Shown here: in pieces, positions 18,013-26,699 of the stretch
Layout: every line of letters starts with the position of its first letter
How positions within the stretch are numbered: the stretch's first letter is position 1
IMG/VR virus record: IMGVR_UViG_3300042314_000891
Span: 21,799 to 85,798 of that record
From: a virus
Length of the DNA: 64,000 bases
Direction: 5' to 3' (one strand)
Notes under the pieces: generated by a model
Databases searched by the model: none
The model's input: only the letters and a program-made list of their open reading frames with translations
Told to the model about the DNA's origin: nothing
Translations under genes and position numbers: made by a program

Positions 18013-19794
18013 ATGAGAAATTACGGAGAAGAATTTGGTTGGGAAGTTGATGTAGACTTCCCACAATGGGGAAATAATGAGATATATGTAAAGACTATAT
18101 CTAAAGGTTACTTACAAGATGGTGAAAAACCAAAGGATGCGTATTGGCGTGTATCTACAAAGGTAGCACAACGATTGGGTAAACCTCAATTGGCTACAAA
18201 GTTTTTTGATTACATTTGGAAAGGGTGGTTATGTTTAGCAACACCCGTATTATCGAACACGGGTACAGATAGGGGATTACCAATTTCATGCTTTGGTATT
18301 GATGTAGGTGATAGTATCTATGAGATTGGTTCAAAGAATTTAGAACTAATGTTGTTAGCAAAGCATGGTGGTGGTGTTGGTATTGGTATAAACCAAATCA
18401 GACCAGCTGGTGCAAAGATTACTGGTAATGGTACATCGGATGGTGTAGTTCCATTCTGTAAAATTTATGATTCAACTATACTTGCTACAAATCAAGGTTC
18501 AGTTCGTAGAGGCGCAGCTTCGGTAAATATGAACATTGAGCATAAAGATTTTGAGGATTGGTTGGAGATTAGAGAACCAAAGGGCGATGTGAATCGTCAA
18601 TCATTAAATATGCACCAATGTGCAGTAGTGGGTGATAAGTTTATGCGTAAGTTGCAGGATGGTGAAACCGAAGCTCGTAGAAAATGGGGTAAGTTATTAC
18701 AAAAAAGAAAAGCAACGGGTGAACCATATATTATGTATAAGGGTAATGTAAACAAACAAAACCCAGAAGCATATAAAAAGAATGGTTTGAAGGTGTATAT
18801 GACAAACATTTGTAGTGAGATTGTATTACATACTGACGAATCCCATTCATTCGTATGTTGCCTTTCATCACTCAATCTTGCTAAATACGATGAGTGGAAA
18901 AATACTGATTTAGTATATACTGCTACTATGTTTTTAGATGGTGTATTAGAAGAGTTTATACAAAGAGCTAAAGGTTTAGTTGGATTTGATAATTCAGTTC
19001 GTTCAGCAGTAAAAGGAAGAGCATTAGGGTTGGGTGTATTAGGGTGGCATACATACCTACAACAAAAGGGTATTCCATTTGAAGGTTTGCCAGCACAATT
19101 TGAAACTCGTAAGATTTTCTCTCAAATGAAAATTGAGAGTGAAAGAGCAAGTAGAGATATGGGAGCAGAGTATGGTGAGCCATTGTGGTGTAGAGATACT
19201 GGTTTCCGTAATACACATTTGAGAGCAGTGGCACCAACAGTATCAAACTCTAAATTGAGTGGTAATGTTAGTAGTGGTATTGAACCTTGGGCAGCAAATG
19301 TATTTACAGAGCAGACATCAAAAGGAACATTCATTCGTAAGAACCCAGAGTTAGAAAGAGTGTTAAGAAAGATGACCAAAAACACCAAAGAGGTATGGGA
19401 TAAAATCCTTGCAGATGGTGGCTCTGTACAAGATTTAGATTTCTTGGATGAGTGGTGTTTCTTTGAAGGTAAATTAGTTCAATGTAACGAAGTAACTACT
19501 GAAGACCATATGCATAAATGTAGTTCAGTTAAAGATGTATTTAAAACATTTAAGGAAATAAACCAATTAGATTTAGTAAAGCAAGCTGGTGTTAGACAAC
19601 AATATATAGACCAGGCTGTTTCTCTTAATTTAGCATTCCCTGCAACCGCAGAACCAAAGTGGATTAATCAGGTTACTATGGAAGCATGGAAAGAGGGTGT
19701 AAAAACTCTATACTATATGAGAACAGAATCAGTATTAAGAGGAGATATTGCGGCAAGAGCAATGGACCCTGATTGTGTTTCGTGTGAAGGATAA
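18013..19794 (+). CDS. nrdA: Class I ribonucleotide reductase large subunit, short form
   Basis: 593 aa. The active-site motif N-I-C-S-E is at 265-269 and the redox cysteines are C93 (PISCF) and the C282/C283 pair; GGGVGIGINQIR and the C-terminal DCVSCEG with a mobile Cys pair are also present. There is no N-terminal ATP-cone, so allosteric overall activity control by dATP is likely missing, as often in phage enzymes. It reduces ribonucleotides; the C-terminal Cys pair is recharged by a thioredoxin, and one is encoded 0.75 kb downstream. Confidence 0.92.
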   Translation: MRNYGEEFGWEVDVDFPQWGNNEIYVKTISKGYLQDGEKPKDAYWRVSTKVAQRLGKPQLATKFFDYIWKGWLCLATPVLSNTGTDRGLPISCFGIDVGDSIYEIGSKNLELMLLAKHGGGVGIGINQIRPAGAKITGNGTSDGVVPFCKIYDSTILATNQGSVRRGAASVNMNIEHKDFEDWLEIREPKGDVNRQSLNMHQCAVVGDKFMRKLQDGETEARRKWGKLLQKRKATGEPYIMYKGNVNKQNPEAYKKNGLKVYMTNICSEIVLHTDESHSFVCCLSSLNLAKYDEWKNTDLVYTATMFLDGVLEEFIQRAKGLVGFDNSVRSAVKGRALGLGVLGWHTYLQQKGIPFEGLPAQFETRKIFSQMKIESERASRDMGAEYGEPLWCRDTGFRNTHLRAVAPTVSNSKLSGNVSSGIEPWAANVFTEQTSKGTFIRKNPELERVLRKMTKNTKEVWDKILADGGSVQDLDFLDEWCFFEGKLVQCNEVTTEDHMHKCSSVKDVFKTFKEINQLDLVKQAGVRQQYIDQAVSLNLAFPATAEPKWINQVTMEAWKEGVKTLYYMRTESVLRGDIAARAMDPDCVSCEG

Positions 19795-19810
19795 ACTAAA
19801 CAATAATGTT

Positions 19811-20539
19811 ATGGGTGAGAATGTATCAAATAAAAACAAAGAATTGACCGAAAAGATAAAAGAAGAAATTATTGAGAAGCCGAAAGGACCAATTAAATTT
19901 CAAATTCAACTTAACGAAGAACAAAAAGAAGCAAAGGAAAAAATCCTAAATAACGCAATTACAATATTAAGTGGTAAAGCAGGTAGTGGTAAAACACTAC
20001 TTGCCTGCCAAGTAGCATTGGATATGTTATTTAAAAAGACGGTTCACAAAATCATCATCACTCGCCCAACGGTAAGTAAAGAAGAGATTGGTTTCTTACC
20101 TGGTGATTTGAGAGAGAAAATGGAACCTTGGATGCAACCTGTTTATTCTAATTTTTATCAACTATATAATAAAGAAAAGATTGATAAGATTTTAGAAAAC
20201 GGACAAGTGGAAATTGTACCTTTGGCATTTATGAGAGGTAGAACATTTTTGGATTCATTTATTATTGTAGATGAAGCACAGAATTGTACAAACGACCAGA
20301 TGGAAATGATTACATCTCGTTTGGGATTAAGAAGTAAAATGGTTGTTTGTGGTGATTCACAACAAGTAGATTTAAAGTATAAAGGAGAAAGTGGATTTAA
20401 GTTTTTAGTAACTGCAGCAAAAAAGATTAAAGATATGGATTCACAAACTCTATTAACAAATCACAGACATCCAGTAGTAGATGCATTATTGGATGCATAT
20501 GATGAATTTAAAGAAAAACAAAATAAAGAAGGAAGATAA
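19811..20539 (+). CDS. phoH: PhoH-like ATPase
   Basis: 242 aa from the ATG at 19811; the in-frame ATG at 19748 would overlap nrdA by 47 nt in another frame and adds no family-like residues. Walker A is GKAGSGKT at about 55-62, then IIITRPTVSKEEIGFLPGD, typical of PhoH, Walker B FIIVDEAQN and CGDSQQVD, and the TNHRHPVV end. PhoH proteins are superfamily 1-type RNA/DNA-dependent ATPases common in phages of many hosts; the job is not settled. Confidence 0.88.
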   Translation: MGENVSNKNKELTEKIKEEIIEKPKGPIKFQIQLNEEQKEAKEKILNNAITILSGKAGSGKTLLACQVALDMLFKKTVHKIIITRPTVSKEEIGFLPGDLREKMEPWMQPVYSNFYQLYNKEKIDKILENGQVEIVPLAFMRGRTFLDSFIIVDEAQNCTNDQMEMITSRLGLRSKMVVCGDSQQVDLKYKGESGFKFLVTAAKKIKDMDSQTLLTNHRHPVVDALLDAYDEFKEKQNKEGR

Positions 20540-20541
20540 AA

Positions 20542-20802
20542 ATGATTAGTGTAAAGAAATTTTCAGCTAGCTGGTGTGGACCATGCAAAACTCTAAAACC
20601 AATTTTTGAAGAAGTTAAACAATCCGTTAGTGGTGTTAAGTTTGAAGAATATGATGTAGATGAAGCATTTGAATTAGCAACTAAATATAATATCCGTTCA
20701 GTTCCTACTGTAATTATTGAAAAAGATGGTAAGGAAGTACAAAGATTCGCTGGTGTATCTTCAAAAGTTGCATATGTAAACGCTATAAACGAAAGTTTGT
20801 AG
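20542..20802 (+). CDS. Thioredoxin
   Basis: 86 aa. The active site is SWCGPCK with cysteines at 12 and 15, followed by the fold's VDEAFELATKYNIRSVPTVI with the cis-Pro of SVPT. It is the short form without the extra N-terminal strand/helix of bacterial TrxA. It starts 2 nt after phoH and most likely reduces the NrdA C-terminal cysteines encoded just upstream. Confidence 0.9.
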   Translation: MISVKKFSASWCGPCKTLKPIFEEVKQSVSGVKFEEYDVDEAFELATKYNIRSVPTVIIEKDGKEVQRFAGVSSKVAYVNAINESL

Positions 20803-20809
20803 TAAAAAA

Positions 20810-20841
20810 TTAGGTTATATAAAAAAGTTTTATTATCTTTG
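20810..20841 (+). promoter_or_regulatory. Probable promoter of Mom-like genes
   Basis: A good -7 box TATCTTTG is at 20834-20841; the -33 region TTAGG near 20811 is a weak match. The ATG at 20847 follows directly. Confidence 0.5.
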
Positions 20842-20846
20842 TAACT

Positions 20847-21611
20847 ATGAAAGTAGAAGGTAAGGAGTATTGTAATACATCCAAACTCATAGTTAGACCT
20901 GTGAACAAATCCGTTGCAAAGGATATTATTGTAAATAACCATTATAGTGGTATATGGACAAAGGTATCCTATGCATTGGGTTTGTTTTATCAATCAGAGG
21001 ATGAGCATCAATTTTTTAGTGGAGTAAATGAAAAGCTAATAGGTGTAGCTTGTTATGGTGACCCTATTGGTAGAAATACCGGAGCATCTATTTCCGATAT
21101 GTTGGATAGAGATACAGTATTAGAATTGACTCGTTTATTTGTATTTGATGGATATGGTTCTAATATAGAGAGTTGGTTTGTAGCACAAACATTTCAATGG
21201 TTACGAGATAATACACCAAAGATTAGAGCACTAATTTCATATTCAGACCCAAAGGTTGGACACAAAGGAACTATTTACCAAGCTACTAATTGGATTTATC
21301 AAGGTAACAAAATTAGGTGGAGTGATAGTTGGAGTTTTAAGTGGAGTGAAATAGATGAGTGGCAACATGGTAGAACTATATTTCCATATTATGGTACTAA
21401 TGACCCAAAGAAAATACAAACAATGGTAACATCGCCATTTTGGATTAAACGAGAACCGCAAAAACATCGTTATGTGTATTTCCTAACTAAAGATAAAAAG
21501 GTTAGAAAGCAATTAATTAAATCCTTAAAGCATGAAACTTTCCCATATCCAAAAGAAAGTGAAGAGCATGTTGATGAAATATATAAATTAGAACCAATTG
21601 AAAGAAGCTAA
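20847..21611 (+). CDS. Mom-like DNA adenine modification protein, copy 1
   Basis: 254 aa. The signature LISYSDP then GHKGTIYQATNWIYQG (about residues 130-155), the upstream NNHYSG and ELTRLFVFDGYGSNIESW follow the Mom family of phage Mu, a GNAT-related fold that turns adenine into N6-carbamoylmethyl-adenine and shields DNA from restriction. The following gene is a clear paralog with the same motif order. The cofactor and the exact modification cannot be read from sequence. It starts directly after its own promoter and overlaps the next gene by 14 nt. Confidence 0.75.
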   Translation: MKVEGKEYCNTSKLIVRPVNKSVAKDIIVNNHYSGIWTKVSYALGLFYQSEDEHQFFSGVNEKLIGVACYGDPIGRNTGASISDMLDRDTVLELTRLFVFDGYGSNIESWFVAQTFQWLRDNTPKIRALISYSDPKVGHKGTIYQATNWIYQGNKIRWSDSWSFKWSEIDEWQHGRTIFPYYGTNDPKKIQTMVTSPFWIKREPQKHRYVYFLTKDKKVRKQLIKSLKHETFPYPKESEEHVDEIYKLEPIERS

Positions 21612-22401
21612 CAAAAATTATTGTGATACAACCAAAGTATCCGTTAGGGAGATTAGTACATCTATTGCAAAAGAAATTATTGTAAAGAAACACTATACTC
21701 ACGCTTGGACTGCTTGTAGATATTCGTTGGGTATATTCTATAAAACGGATACTGAAAATGCTTTGGGTGATGCAGAAAAACTGATAGGTTGTTTAATCTA
21801 TGGGTTTCCAGTTGGAGCTAAAGCACCTACATCTGTATGCGATGGTTTGACTAAAGATAATATTTTAGAATTGACTCGTTTATATTGCGATGATGGGTAT
21901 GGTTCTAACATTGAGAGTTTTGCTTTAGGGCAATCTTTTAAGTGGTTGAAGGAAAATGATAAGGCAATCAAAGTTTTGCTCTCATACGCTGATAATGGAC
22001 AGGAACATTTGGGTGGAATATACCAAGCAACCAATTGGATTTATCAAGGATTAAATACTGATATTGCACTAATGCCAAATTATGGTATCTCAATCCAAAA
22101 AGACCCATACAAATGGATACATAGTAGAAGTGTATTTACTAAATGGGGAAGTGGTAATTTGGAACATCTTCGTAGAGAAATTGGTAAAGATGGATATACT
22201 GAATTTTGGAGAAGAGAAGAACCACCAAAACATAGATACATTCAGTTGATACCACAAGATAAACGTGAGAAGAAAGATTTGATGAAACGATTAAAACATC
22301 CAATCAGAGAGTATCCAAAAAATGCAAGAGAGTATAATAAGGGAATTGAACACCATACTACAATAGAACCAAGTACGGAAATAGCTAAAAACTTTTGGTA
22401 A
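21598..22401 (+). CDS. Mom-like DNA adenine modification protein, copy 2 (TTG start)
   Basis: 267 aa. Begins at TTG 21598: from there MKEANKNYCDTTKVSVR aligns without a gap to MKVEGKEYCNTSKLIVR of copy 1, and no ATG is available nearby. Motifs are conserved: KKHYTHAW, ELTRLYCDDGYGSNIESF, LLSYADNGQEHLGG and IYQATNWIYQG. The 14-nt overlap with copy 1 implies coupled translation. Middle parts have diverged, so the two may act as a heterodimer or on different sites. The stop overlaps the ATG of the AAA+ gene by 1 nt. Confidence 0.75.
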   Translation: MKEANKNYCDTTKVSVREISTSIAKEIIVKKHYTHAWTACRYSLGIFYKTDTENALGDAEKLIGCLIYGFPVGAKAPTSVCDGLTKDNILELTRLYCDDGYGSNIESFALGQSFKWLKENDKAIKVLLSYADNGQEHLGGIYQATNWIYQGLNTDIALMPNYGISIQKDPYKWIHSRSVFTKWGSGNLEHLRREIGKDGYTEFWRREEPPKHRYIQLIPQDKREKKDLMKRLKHPIREYPKNAREYNKGIEHHTTIEPSTEIAKNFW

Positions 22402-23525
22402 TGAACACAGAATTAGAGAAATTATATACGGCAGGACATGGTGATGACTTTTCTATGGGCAAATACATTGCCTTAAAGACTGGTAAATTGTATAACACCA
22501 CAAAGTTTTCAAATGATATAAAATTTGATAAGAAGGTTTTAGCATTAATAGAAAATGCAGGATTTAATCAAATTCAGCAATCGGAGTATTTTATATCAAC
22601 AAAGGATTCAAAACGTAATTCAACTTACGAAAAGAGGCTTGATGGTATGGATTTAATTTTAATAAATGTATCGGAGATTTCAGGTGATTTCTTTGAGGAA
22701 CCTGATTATATAGAACCAGAGGCAAAATCAATAAAGAAAAATCAATATAGATTATCATTTGCATACACTTGTTCAAACGATGTATTAAAGAACATTATAT
22801 TAAATGATGTTACAAAACTATCCAAACAAAATAAAGAGGGTAAGATACATTTATTGAAAGCAACATCCTATGGGTTTGAAACGGAAGAGTTTAAATTACC
22901 AAAACCAAAGATTGATTTAGAATTAAACTATGGTAAGGATTTTGTTAAGATAAACGATTCAATTGTAACCGCACTTACATCCAAAAAGGAACAACGAGGT
23001 AGATTAGTTCTACTACACGGATTACCAGGTACGGGTAAAACTACATACATCAAATGGTTGGCAAATCATATGAAGAGAAAGGTATTATTTTTACCACCAA
23101 TTTTGGCAGAGAGTATTGTGAATCCTGATTTTGTTCCATTCTTAATGGATAATAAAGATTGTATTTTGGTGATTGAGGATGCTGAAAAGATTATTGGTGA
23201 TAGGAATAATTCACACTCATCTACTGGTGTATCCAACATTCTTAATTTAACCGATGGTATATTGGGTGATATTCTAAACATTAGTATTATTGCAACATTC
23301 AATATGGATAAGGAGAAGATTGATTCTGCTCTATTAAGAAAAGGTAGATTGATTGCGGAACATAAGTTTGATAAACTAAATGTAGATGATACTAATATTC
23401 TTATTAAACATTTGGGTATGGATAATGTAGTAACGGAAGGAATGACATTAGCTGACATCTACAACATCAACACAGAACAATTCAAAACAGAAATCCAAAA
23501 GGGTAAAATCGGTTTTGGTAGGTAA
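22401..23525 (+). CDS. AAA+ ATPase, BCS1/FtsH-like core
   Basis: 374 aa from ATG 22401 (TAATG overlap with the previous gene). Residues about 1-190 form a unique N-terminal domain; then LVLLHGLPGTGKTTYIKWLA (Walker A), CILVIEDAEKI (Walker B), SIIATFNMDKEKIDSALLRKGR with sensor 1 Asn and the arginine-finger region, giving a standard AAA+ module. No protease or membrane segment follows, so it is a remodelling ATPase of unknown client. Coupling to the Mom-like pair may be functional or only positional. Confidence 0.75.
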   Translation: MNTELEKLYTAGHGDDFSMGKYIALKTGKLYNTTKFSNDIKFDKKVLALIENAGFNQIQQSEYFISTKDSKRNSTYEKRLDGMDLILINVSEISGDFFEEPDYIEPEAKSIKKNQYRLSFAYTCSNDVLKNIILNDVTKLSKQNKEGKIHLLKATSYGFETEEFKLPKPKIDLELNYGKDFVKINDSIVTALTSKKEQRGRLVLLHGLPGTGKTTYIKWLANHMKRKVLFLPPILAESIVNPDFVPFLMDNKDCILVIEDAEKIIGDRNNSHSSTGVSNILNLTDGILGDILNISIIATFNMDKEKIDSALLRKGRLIAEHKFDKLNVDDTNILIKHLGMDNVVTEGMTLADIYNINTEQFKTEIQKGKIGFGR

Positions 23526-23564
23526 AATAATAATTTATTATATTTATTAGTATAATAATATAGA

Positions 23565-24272
23565 ATGGAAAAATTTCATAAATTAGACGAAGCATCATTA
23601 GCACGGGCATATCAACACGTGGTAGATAAAAAAGTTCCTAGTTGGGGAATGGCAAGTGCATATCGTTACGCCAATACACCTGCTGAAAATAAAAAATTAA
23701 ATAAACAATTAGAAGCGGATTGCAGAAAAAGGGGTTTAGGGTTTTTTAAAGTAAGTGGACATTGGAGAGAGTGTCAAGATTCAGCCATACCATATGCAAA
23801 GTGCCCATCTGATAAATTGGTAGACGCAGTAGAAGAAACTTTGTTTATACCAGGTGCACCAAAAGAATTTATGGAACATATTGTAAAAAAGTATAACCAA
23901 GATTCTGTTATATATGGTGGTAAGGATACAAAAGGAAATGCACATTTAATTTTTAGAGAAGGTGGTGAGGAAAACATAGGTAAGTTTCACCCAAATCAAA
24001 TAGGCCAAGCGTACTCTAATTTTAGAGATAAAGAAAAAACGATGATGTTTAAGACTGGAAAAAAAGCACAAAGTGGAACAAAAGCCGGTGCAGAAAAACA
24101 ACAAGCCAATATTAAAAAATTATCATCTATGATACCGGTAGGTGCATTAGATAAGAGAATAAAGAATCCAGAAACAGGTAGAAACATTAAAGTTAAAACT
24201 GCATTGGGTTACGATAAAACATCACCCGCATATAAGACGGCATTTGCAGCAATAAAAAAACCTAAAAAATAA
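23565..24272 (+). CDS. Conserved-looking phage protein of unknown function
   Basis: 235 aa. Starts MEKFHKLDEASLARAYQHVV. Its centre NKQLEADCRKRGLGFFKVSG and the following Tyr/Cys residues and KYNQDSVIYG look like a small alpha/beta domain seen in several phage proteins that I cannot name with certainty. The C-terminus is basic with a repeated Lys/Ala tail (KTALGYDKTSPAYKTAFAAI), likely nucleic-acid binding. It stands alone between an AT-rich leader and a second-class promoter. Confidence 0.5.
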   Translation: MEKFHKLDEASLARAYQHVVDKKVPSWGMASAYRYANTPAENKKLNKQLEADCRKRGLGFFKVSGHWRECQDSAIPYAKCPSDKLVDAVEETLFIPGAPKEFMEHIVKKYNQDSVIYGGKDTKGNAHLIFREGGEENIGKFHPNQIGQAYSNFRDKEKTMMFKTGKKAQSGTKAGAEKQQANIKKLSSMIPVGALDKRIKNPETGRNIKVKTALGYDKTSPAYKTAFAAIKKPKK

Positions 24273-24284
24273 TTTACAAAACGC

Positions 24285-24315
24285 TTGACTTTTTAATTTA
24301 TTTTACTTATCTTTA
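24285..24315 (+). promoter_or_regulatory. Second-class (early-type) promoter
   Basis: TTGACT at 24285-24290 and TATCTTTA at 24308-24315. The same arrangement recurs before 24890, 25290, 62175 and 62496, always ahead of small genes. Confidence 0.6.
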
Positions 24316-24338
24316 CTATATAACAAAACGATAAAGAT

Positions 24339-24704
24339 ATGGAAAATTTAATAGGTCAAATGGTTCACGTAGTAGTTTCCAAAGATGGTAAAAAGGGAAC
24401 TAAATTCCTTAAAGTTTGTAAGGTCAAAGCTCGTTCAGTTCTATTCATCGAAGTAGATAAAGAAAATCGTAAGAATATCTTCCGTAAGGTTGCTAAAAAG
24501 GATATTAACCCTATGGGAATTATTGGTGATTCTCAATCTTTTTATATAACAGAGGGTGTATTGCCTGATAAATGGGAATCAGATTGGGATGCGATTGGTA
24601 ATACCTCTCGAATGGCAGCAGGTTCATTTGCTTACACCCCCCGTCCAACATATAGTAATCACTCCAAAGGATGGGCATCAAACGGAGCACACTTTAGAAC
24701 ATAA
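24339..24704 (+). CDS. Small early-type protein
   Basis: 121 aa, basic N-terminal half with SH3-like strand pattern (MVHVVVSKDGKKGTKFLKV) and an aromatic, Ser/Asn-rich C-terminus. Unknown family. Expressed from the second-class promoter just upstream, so probably an early host-interaction gene. Confidence 0.55.
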   Translation: MENLIGQMVHVVVSKDGKKGTKFLKVCKVKARSVLFIEVDKENRKNIFRKVAKKDINPMGIIGDSQSFYITEGVLPDKWESDWDAIGNTSRMAAGSFAYTPRPTYSNHSKGWASNGAHFRT

Positions 24705-24708
24705 TAAT

Positions 24709-24825
24709 ATGTATAGAATAGCAAAAGATATTTGGATGGTTTCAATCATCATTGTATTTTCAGTAGTGTGTTTAGCTGAATTTATTTTTTTAGAAACTTA
24801 TGAAAAGTTTTTTAGAAAAGACTAG
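24709..24825 (+). CDS. Small single-span membrane protein
   Basis: 38 aa, starting 4 nt after the previous stop. Residues about 9-30 (WMVSIIIVFSVVCLAEFIFL) form one transmembrane helix, followed by a charged tail. Probably co-translated with the gene before it. Function unknown. Confidence 0.5.
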   Translation: MYRIAKDIWMVSIIIVFSVVCLAEFIFLETYEKFFRKD

Positions 24826-24889
24826 GAAATGTGAAAACTTTTACCTATCTTTATAGAGTAATAAGAGTTAAACATAAAACAACAAAGAT
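24826..24889 (+). promoter_or_regulatory. Second-class promoter and shared leader
   Basis: TATCTTTA at 24846-24853 preceded by a GAAATGTGAAAAC element. The leader from 24854 (AGAGTAATAAGAGTTAAAC, then ATAAAACAACAAAGAT to the ATG) is nearly the same as the leader before 62496. Confidence 0.6.
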
Positions 24890-25210
24890 ATGAAAAACTA
24901 CAATAACCCAATCGTTGACGCATTTATTGCCAAAGTTAATTTAGAAATTGCAGAATACTACGCAACTAGTTTATCAAACTTAACTGTGCCAGTATTAGAG
25001 ATGCGAGTTGGTACTAAATTTATTAAATTGATTAAGGATGGCTCGGTGTGGGGTTTTATCTCTCGTTACGAAGGTGAATACAAAGGAGTACCAATTAAGA
25101 AAGGTGATTTAATGAAAGCCGCTTCTCGTGACTCTCCTGCCAAACATAGTAGAGGAAACATCATTGATGGAACTGCAGCATACGGCGTATGGGGTGTAAA
25201 TTATTTGTAA
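24890..25210 (+). CDS. Small early-type protein
   Basis: 106 aa. N-terminal helix (NPIVDAFIAKVNLEIAEYYA) then a beta-rich part with KFIKLIKDGSVWGFISRYEG and a Lys/Arg/Ser-rich middle. No known family. Lies behind a second-class promoter with the shared leader, so is probably made early in infection. Confidence 0.55.
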   Translation: MKNYNNPIVDAFIAKVNLEIAEYYATSLSNLTVPVLEMRVGTKFIKLIKDGSVWGFISRYEGEYKGVPIKKGDLMKAASRDSPAKHSRGNIIDGTAAYGVWGVNYL

Positions 25211-25227
25211 AATAAATGGTTAAAAAT

Positions 25228-25289
25228 TAGGAAATGTGAATTTTTTTGCTTACCTTTATAGAGTAGTGAGAGTTAAACATTAAAAAGAT
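25228..25289 (+). promoter_or_regulatory. Second-class promoter and shared leader
   Basis: TTAGGAAATGTGAA at 25228-25241 and TACCTTTA at 25251-25258, then a leader with GAGAGTTAAACATTAAAAAG before the ATG at 25290. Confidence 0.6.
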
Positions 25290-25670
25290 ATGAAAAGAGA
25301 ACAAAATTACAAAACAATTTTTAGTGATATAGATGGGACTTTGATTGAGCAAGTTCGTTTTGAAGATTTAAATCCAAATGTGGTAAATGTTTTACCAGGT
25401 GTTGCGGAGAAAATGAATGAATGGTATGAAGCCGGACATCACATTGTATTAACTACTGCTAGGCCGTGGAACTTGGAACTAATCACTAAACAACAAATGG
25501 AAACCGCAGGTATTCGTTATCACCAAATCGTAATGGGTATCGGACGAGAAGAAAGAATTTTAATCAACAACAATTCAAAGGGTGAGCCCGAAAACGCACG
25601 TGCTATGGCAGTTGCCGTTGGTAGGGATGCTGGGTTCATCAATTCGAATTGGGAAAATGTAGGACTTTAA
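25290..25670 (+). CDS. HAD-superfamily hydrolase
   Basis: 126 aa. The nucleophile motif is DIDGTL at 13-18, motif II is VLTTARPW, and a Lys-containing NNNSKGEPENARA replaces the third motif; the distal DD motif is reduced. The short form without a cap resembles phage phosphatases of the sugar- or nucleotide-phosphatase kind. Substrate unknown. It is behind a second-class promoter, so likely early. Confidence 0.7.
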   Translation: MKREQNYKTIFSDIDGTLIEQVRFEDLNPNVVNVLPGVAEKMNEWYEAGHHIVLTTARPWNLELITKQQMETAGIRYHQIVMGIGREERILINNNSKGEPENARAMAVAVGRDAGFINSNWENVGL

Positions 25671-25673
25671 TAA

Positions 25674-25847
25674 ATGTTAAAAGGCGAACAACATCCAAAC
25701 CACAAACTAACGGATGTACAGGTTATATCTATCAGACACCTATGGGAAATAGGACATCGTAATTTGAAAGTAATTGCAAGAAACAATGGAGTATCAACTA
25801 CCAATGTTCGTAAGATAGTTAAAAGGCAAATTTGGACACATATTTAA
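25674..25847 (+). CDS. Small helix-turn-helix protein
   Basis: 57 aa, 3 nt after the HAD gene. Reads GEQHPNHKLTDVQVISIRHL ... IARNNGVSTTNVRKIVKRQIW, a resolvase/HNH-accessory type HTH in which the recognition helix follows GVS. Such modules are usually the C-terminal part of phage HNH homing endonucleases; here no nuclease domain is attached, so this is either a free-standing DNA-binding protein or the remnant of one. Confidence 0.65.
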   Translation: MLKGEQHPNHKLTDVQVISIRHLWEIGHRNLKVIARNNGVSTTNVRKIVKRQIWTHI

Positions 25848-25884
25848 AAAAAATATATATTTATACTATATAAACAATTAAACT

Positions 25885-26685
25885 ATGTCTAAACATTTAT
25901 TGAACGAAGCGGTAGATGAACTATCTACGTTAAGTATATACTTACAAAGAACAAAGCAAAAGTTGCAAGAGCAAATGATTGCAGAGGGTGTTGATGACCC
26001 TGGTATCTTTAAGTGTGTATTTTTAGCAGGTGGAGCCGGTAGTGGTAAGGGTTATATGGCAAAAGAAATATTTGGTGTATCTGATTATACAAAATTCGCA
26101 CCGGCTGGTTTAAAAGTAGTTAATTCAGATGCTGCATTTGAAGCTGAATTAAAAAAGAATGGCATCAGTCCAAAAGATTTATCAAAAATTGAGAAGGAAG
26201 ACCCTCAATTGTGGGATAAGATACAAGGAAACGCACCAGATTCGATGCGTAATGTGGCTAAAGGTATAACAAAACAATTAAAAGATTTCTATGAGGCTGG
26301 TAGATTGGGAATGATTATTGATGGAACTGGACATGATTATAGTAAAATAGCTAAACAAAAAGGACACGCAGAAGAGTTGGGGTATGATTGTTATATGGTA
26401 TTTGTAAATACATCTTTGGAAGTAGCAAAAGAAAATAATAGAAAAAGAGCAAGAACATTATCGGATGAACTAGTTTCAAAGACTTGGAAAGATGTTCAAG
26501 AAAATCTTGGTAAGTTCCAACAATTATTTGGTGGATATAAATTTTCAATTGTTGATAATTCAGTAAAGGGCGTTAAGCATGGTGATGTAACAAAAGCAGC
26601 ATCTAGATTTTTAGCACAACCAATAACAAATCCAATTGCTAAAAAATGGATAGCAACTGCAAGAGCATTAAAAAGTATGAAATAG
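25885..26685 (+). CDS. P-loop kinase, zeta-toxin-like
   Basis: 266 aa. Walker A GGAGSGKG lies at about residues 50-57 after FKCVFLA; later VVNSDAAFE, GMIIDGTGHD (Walker B-like) and NRKRARTLSDELV with basic lid residues resemble zeta-toxin and polynucleotide-kinase-type P-loop proteins. The N-terminal 45 residues form a helical extension starting MSKHLLNE. It may phosphorylate a nucleotide, sugar or RNA end; an RNA-repair role would fit the nearby RNA island but is inference. Confidence 0.65.
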   Translation: MSKHLLNEAVDELSTLSIYLQRTKQKLQEQMIAEGVDDPGIFKCVFLAGGAGSGKGYMAKEIFGVSDYTKFAPAGLKVVNSDAAFEAELKKNGISPKDLSKIEKEDPQLWDKIQGNAPDSMRNVAKGITKQLKDFYEAGRLGMIIDGTGHDYSKIAKQKGHAEELGYDCYMVFVNTSLEVAKENNRKRARTLSDELVSKTWKDVQENLGKFQQLFGGYKFSIVDNSVKGVKHGDVTKAASRFLAQPITNPIAKKWIATARALKSMK

Positions 26686-26699
26686 GAGAATAATAAGTT

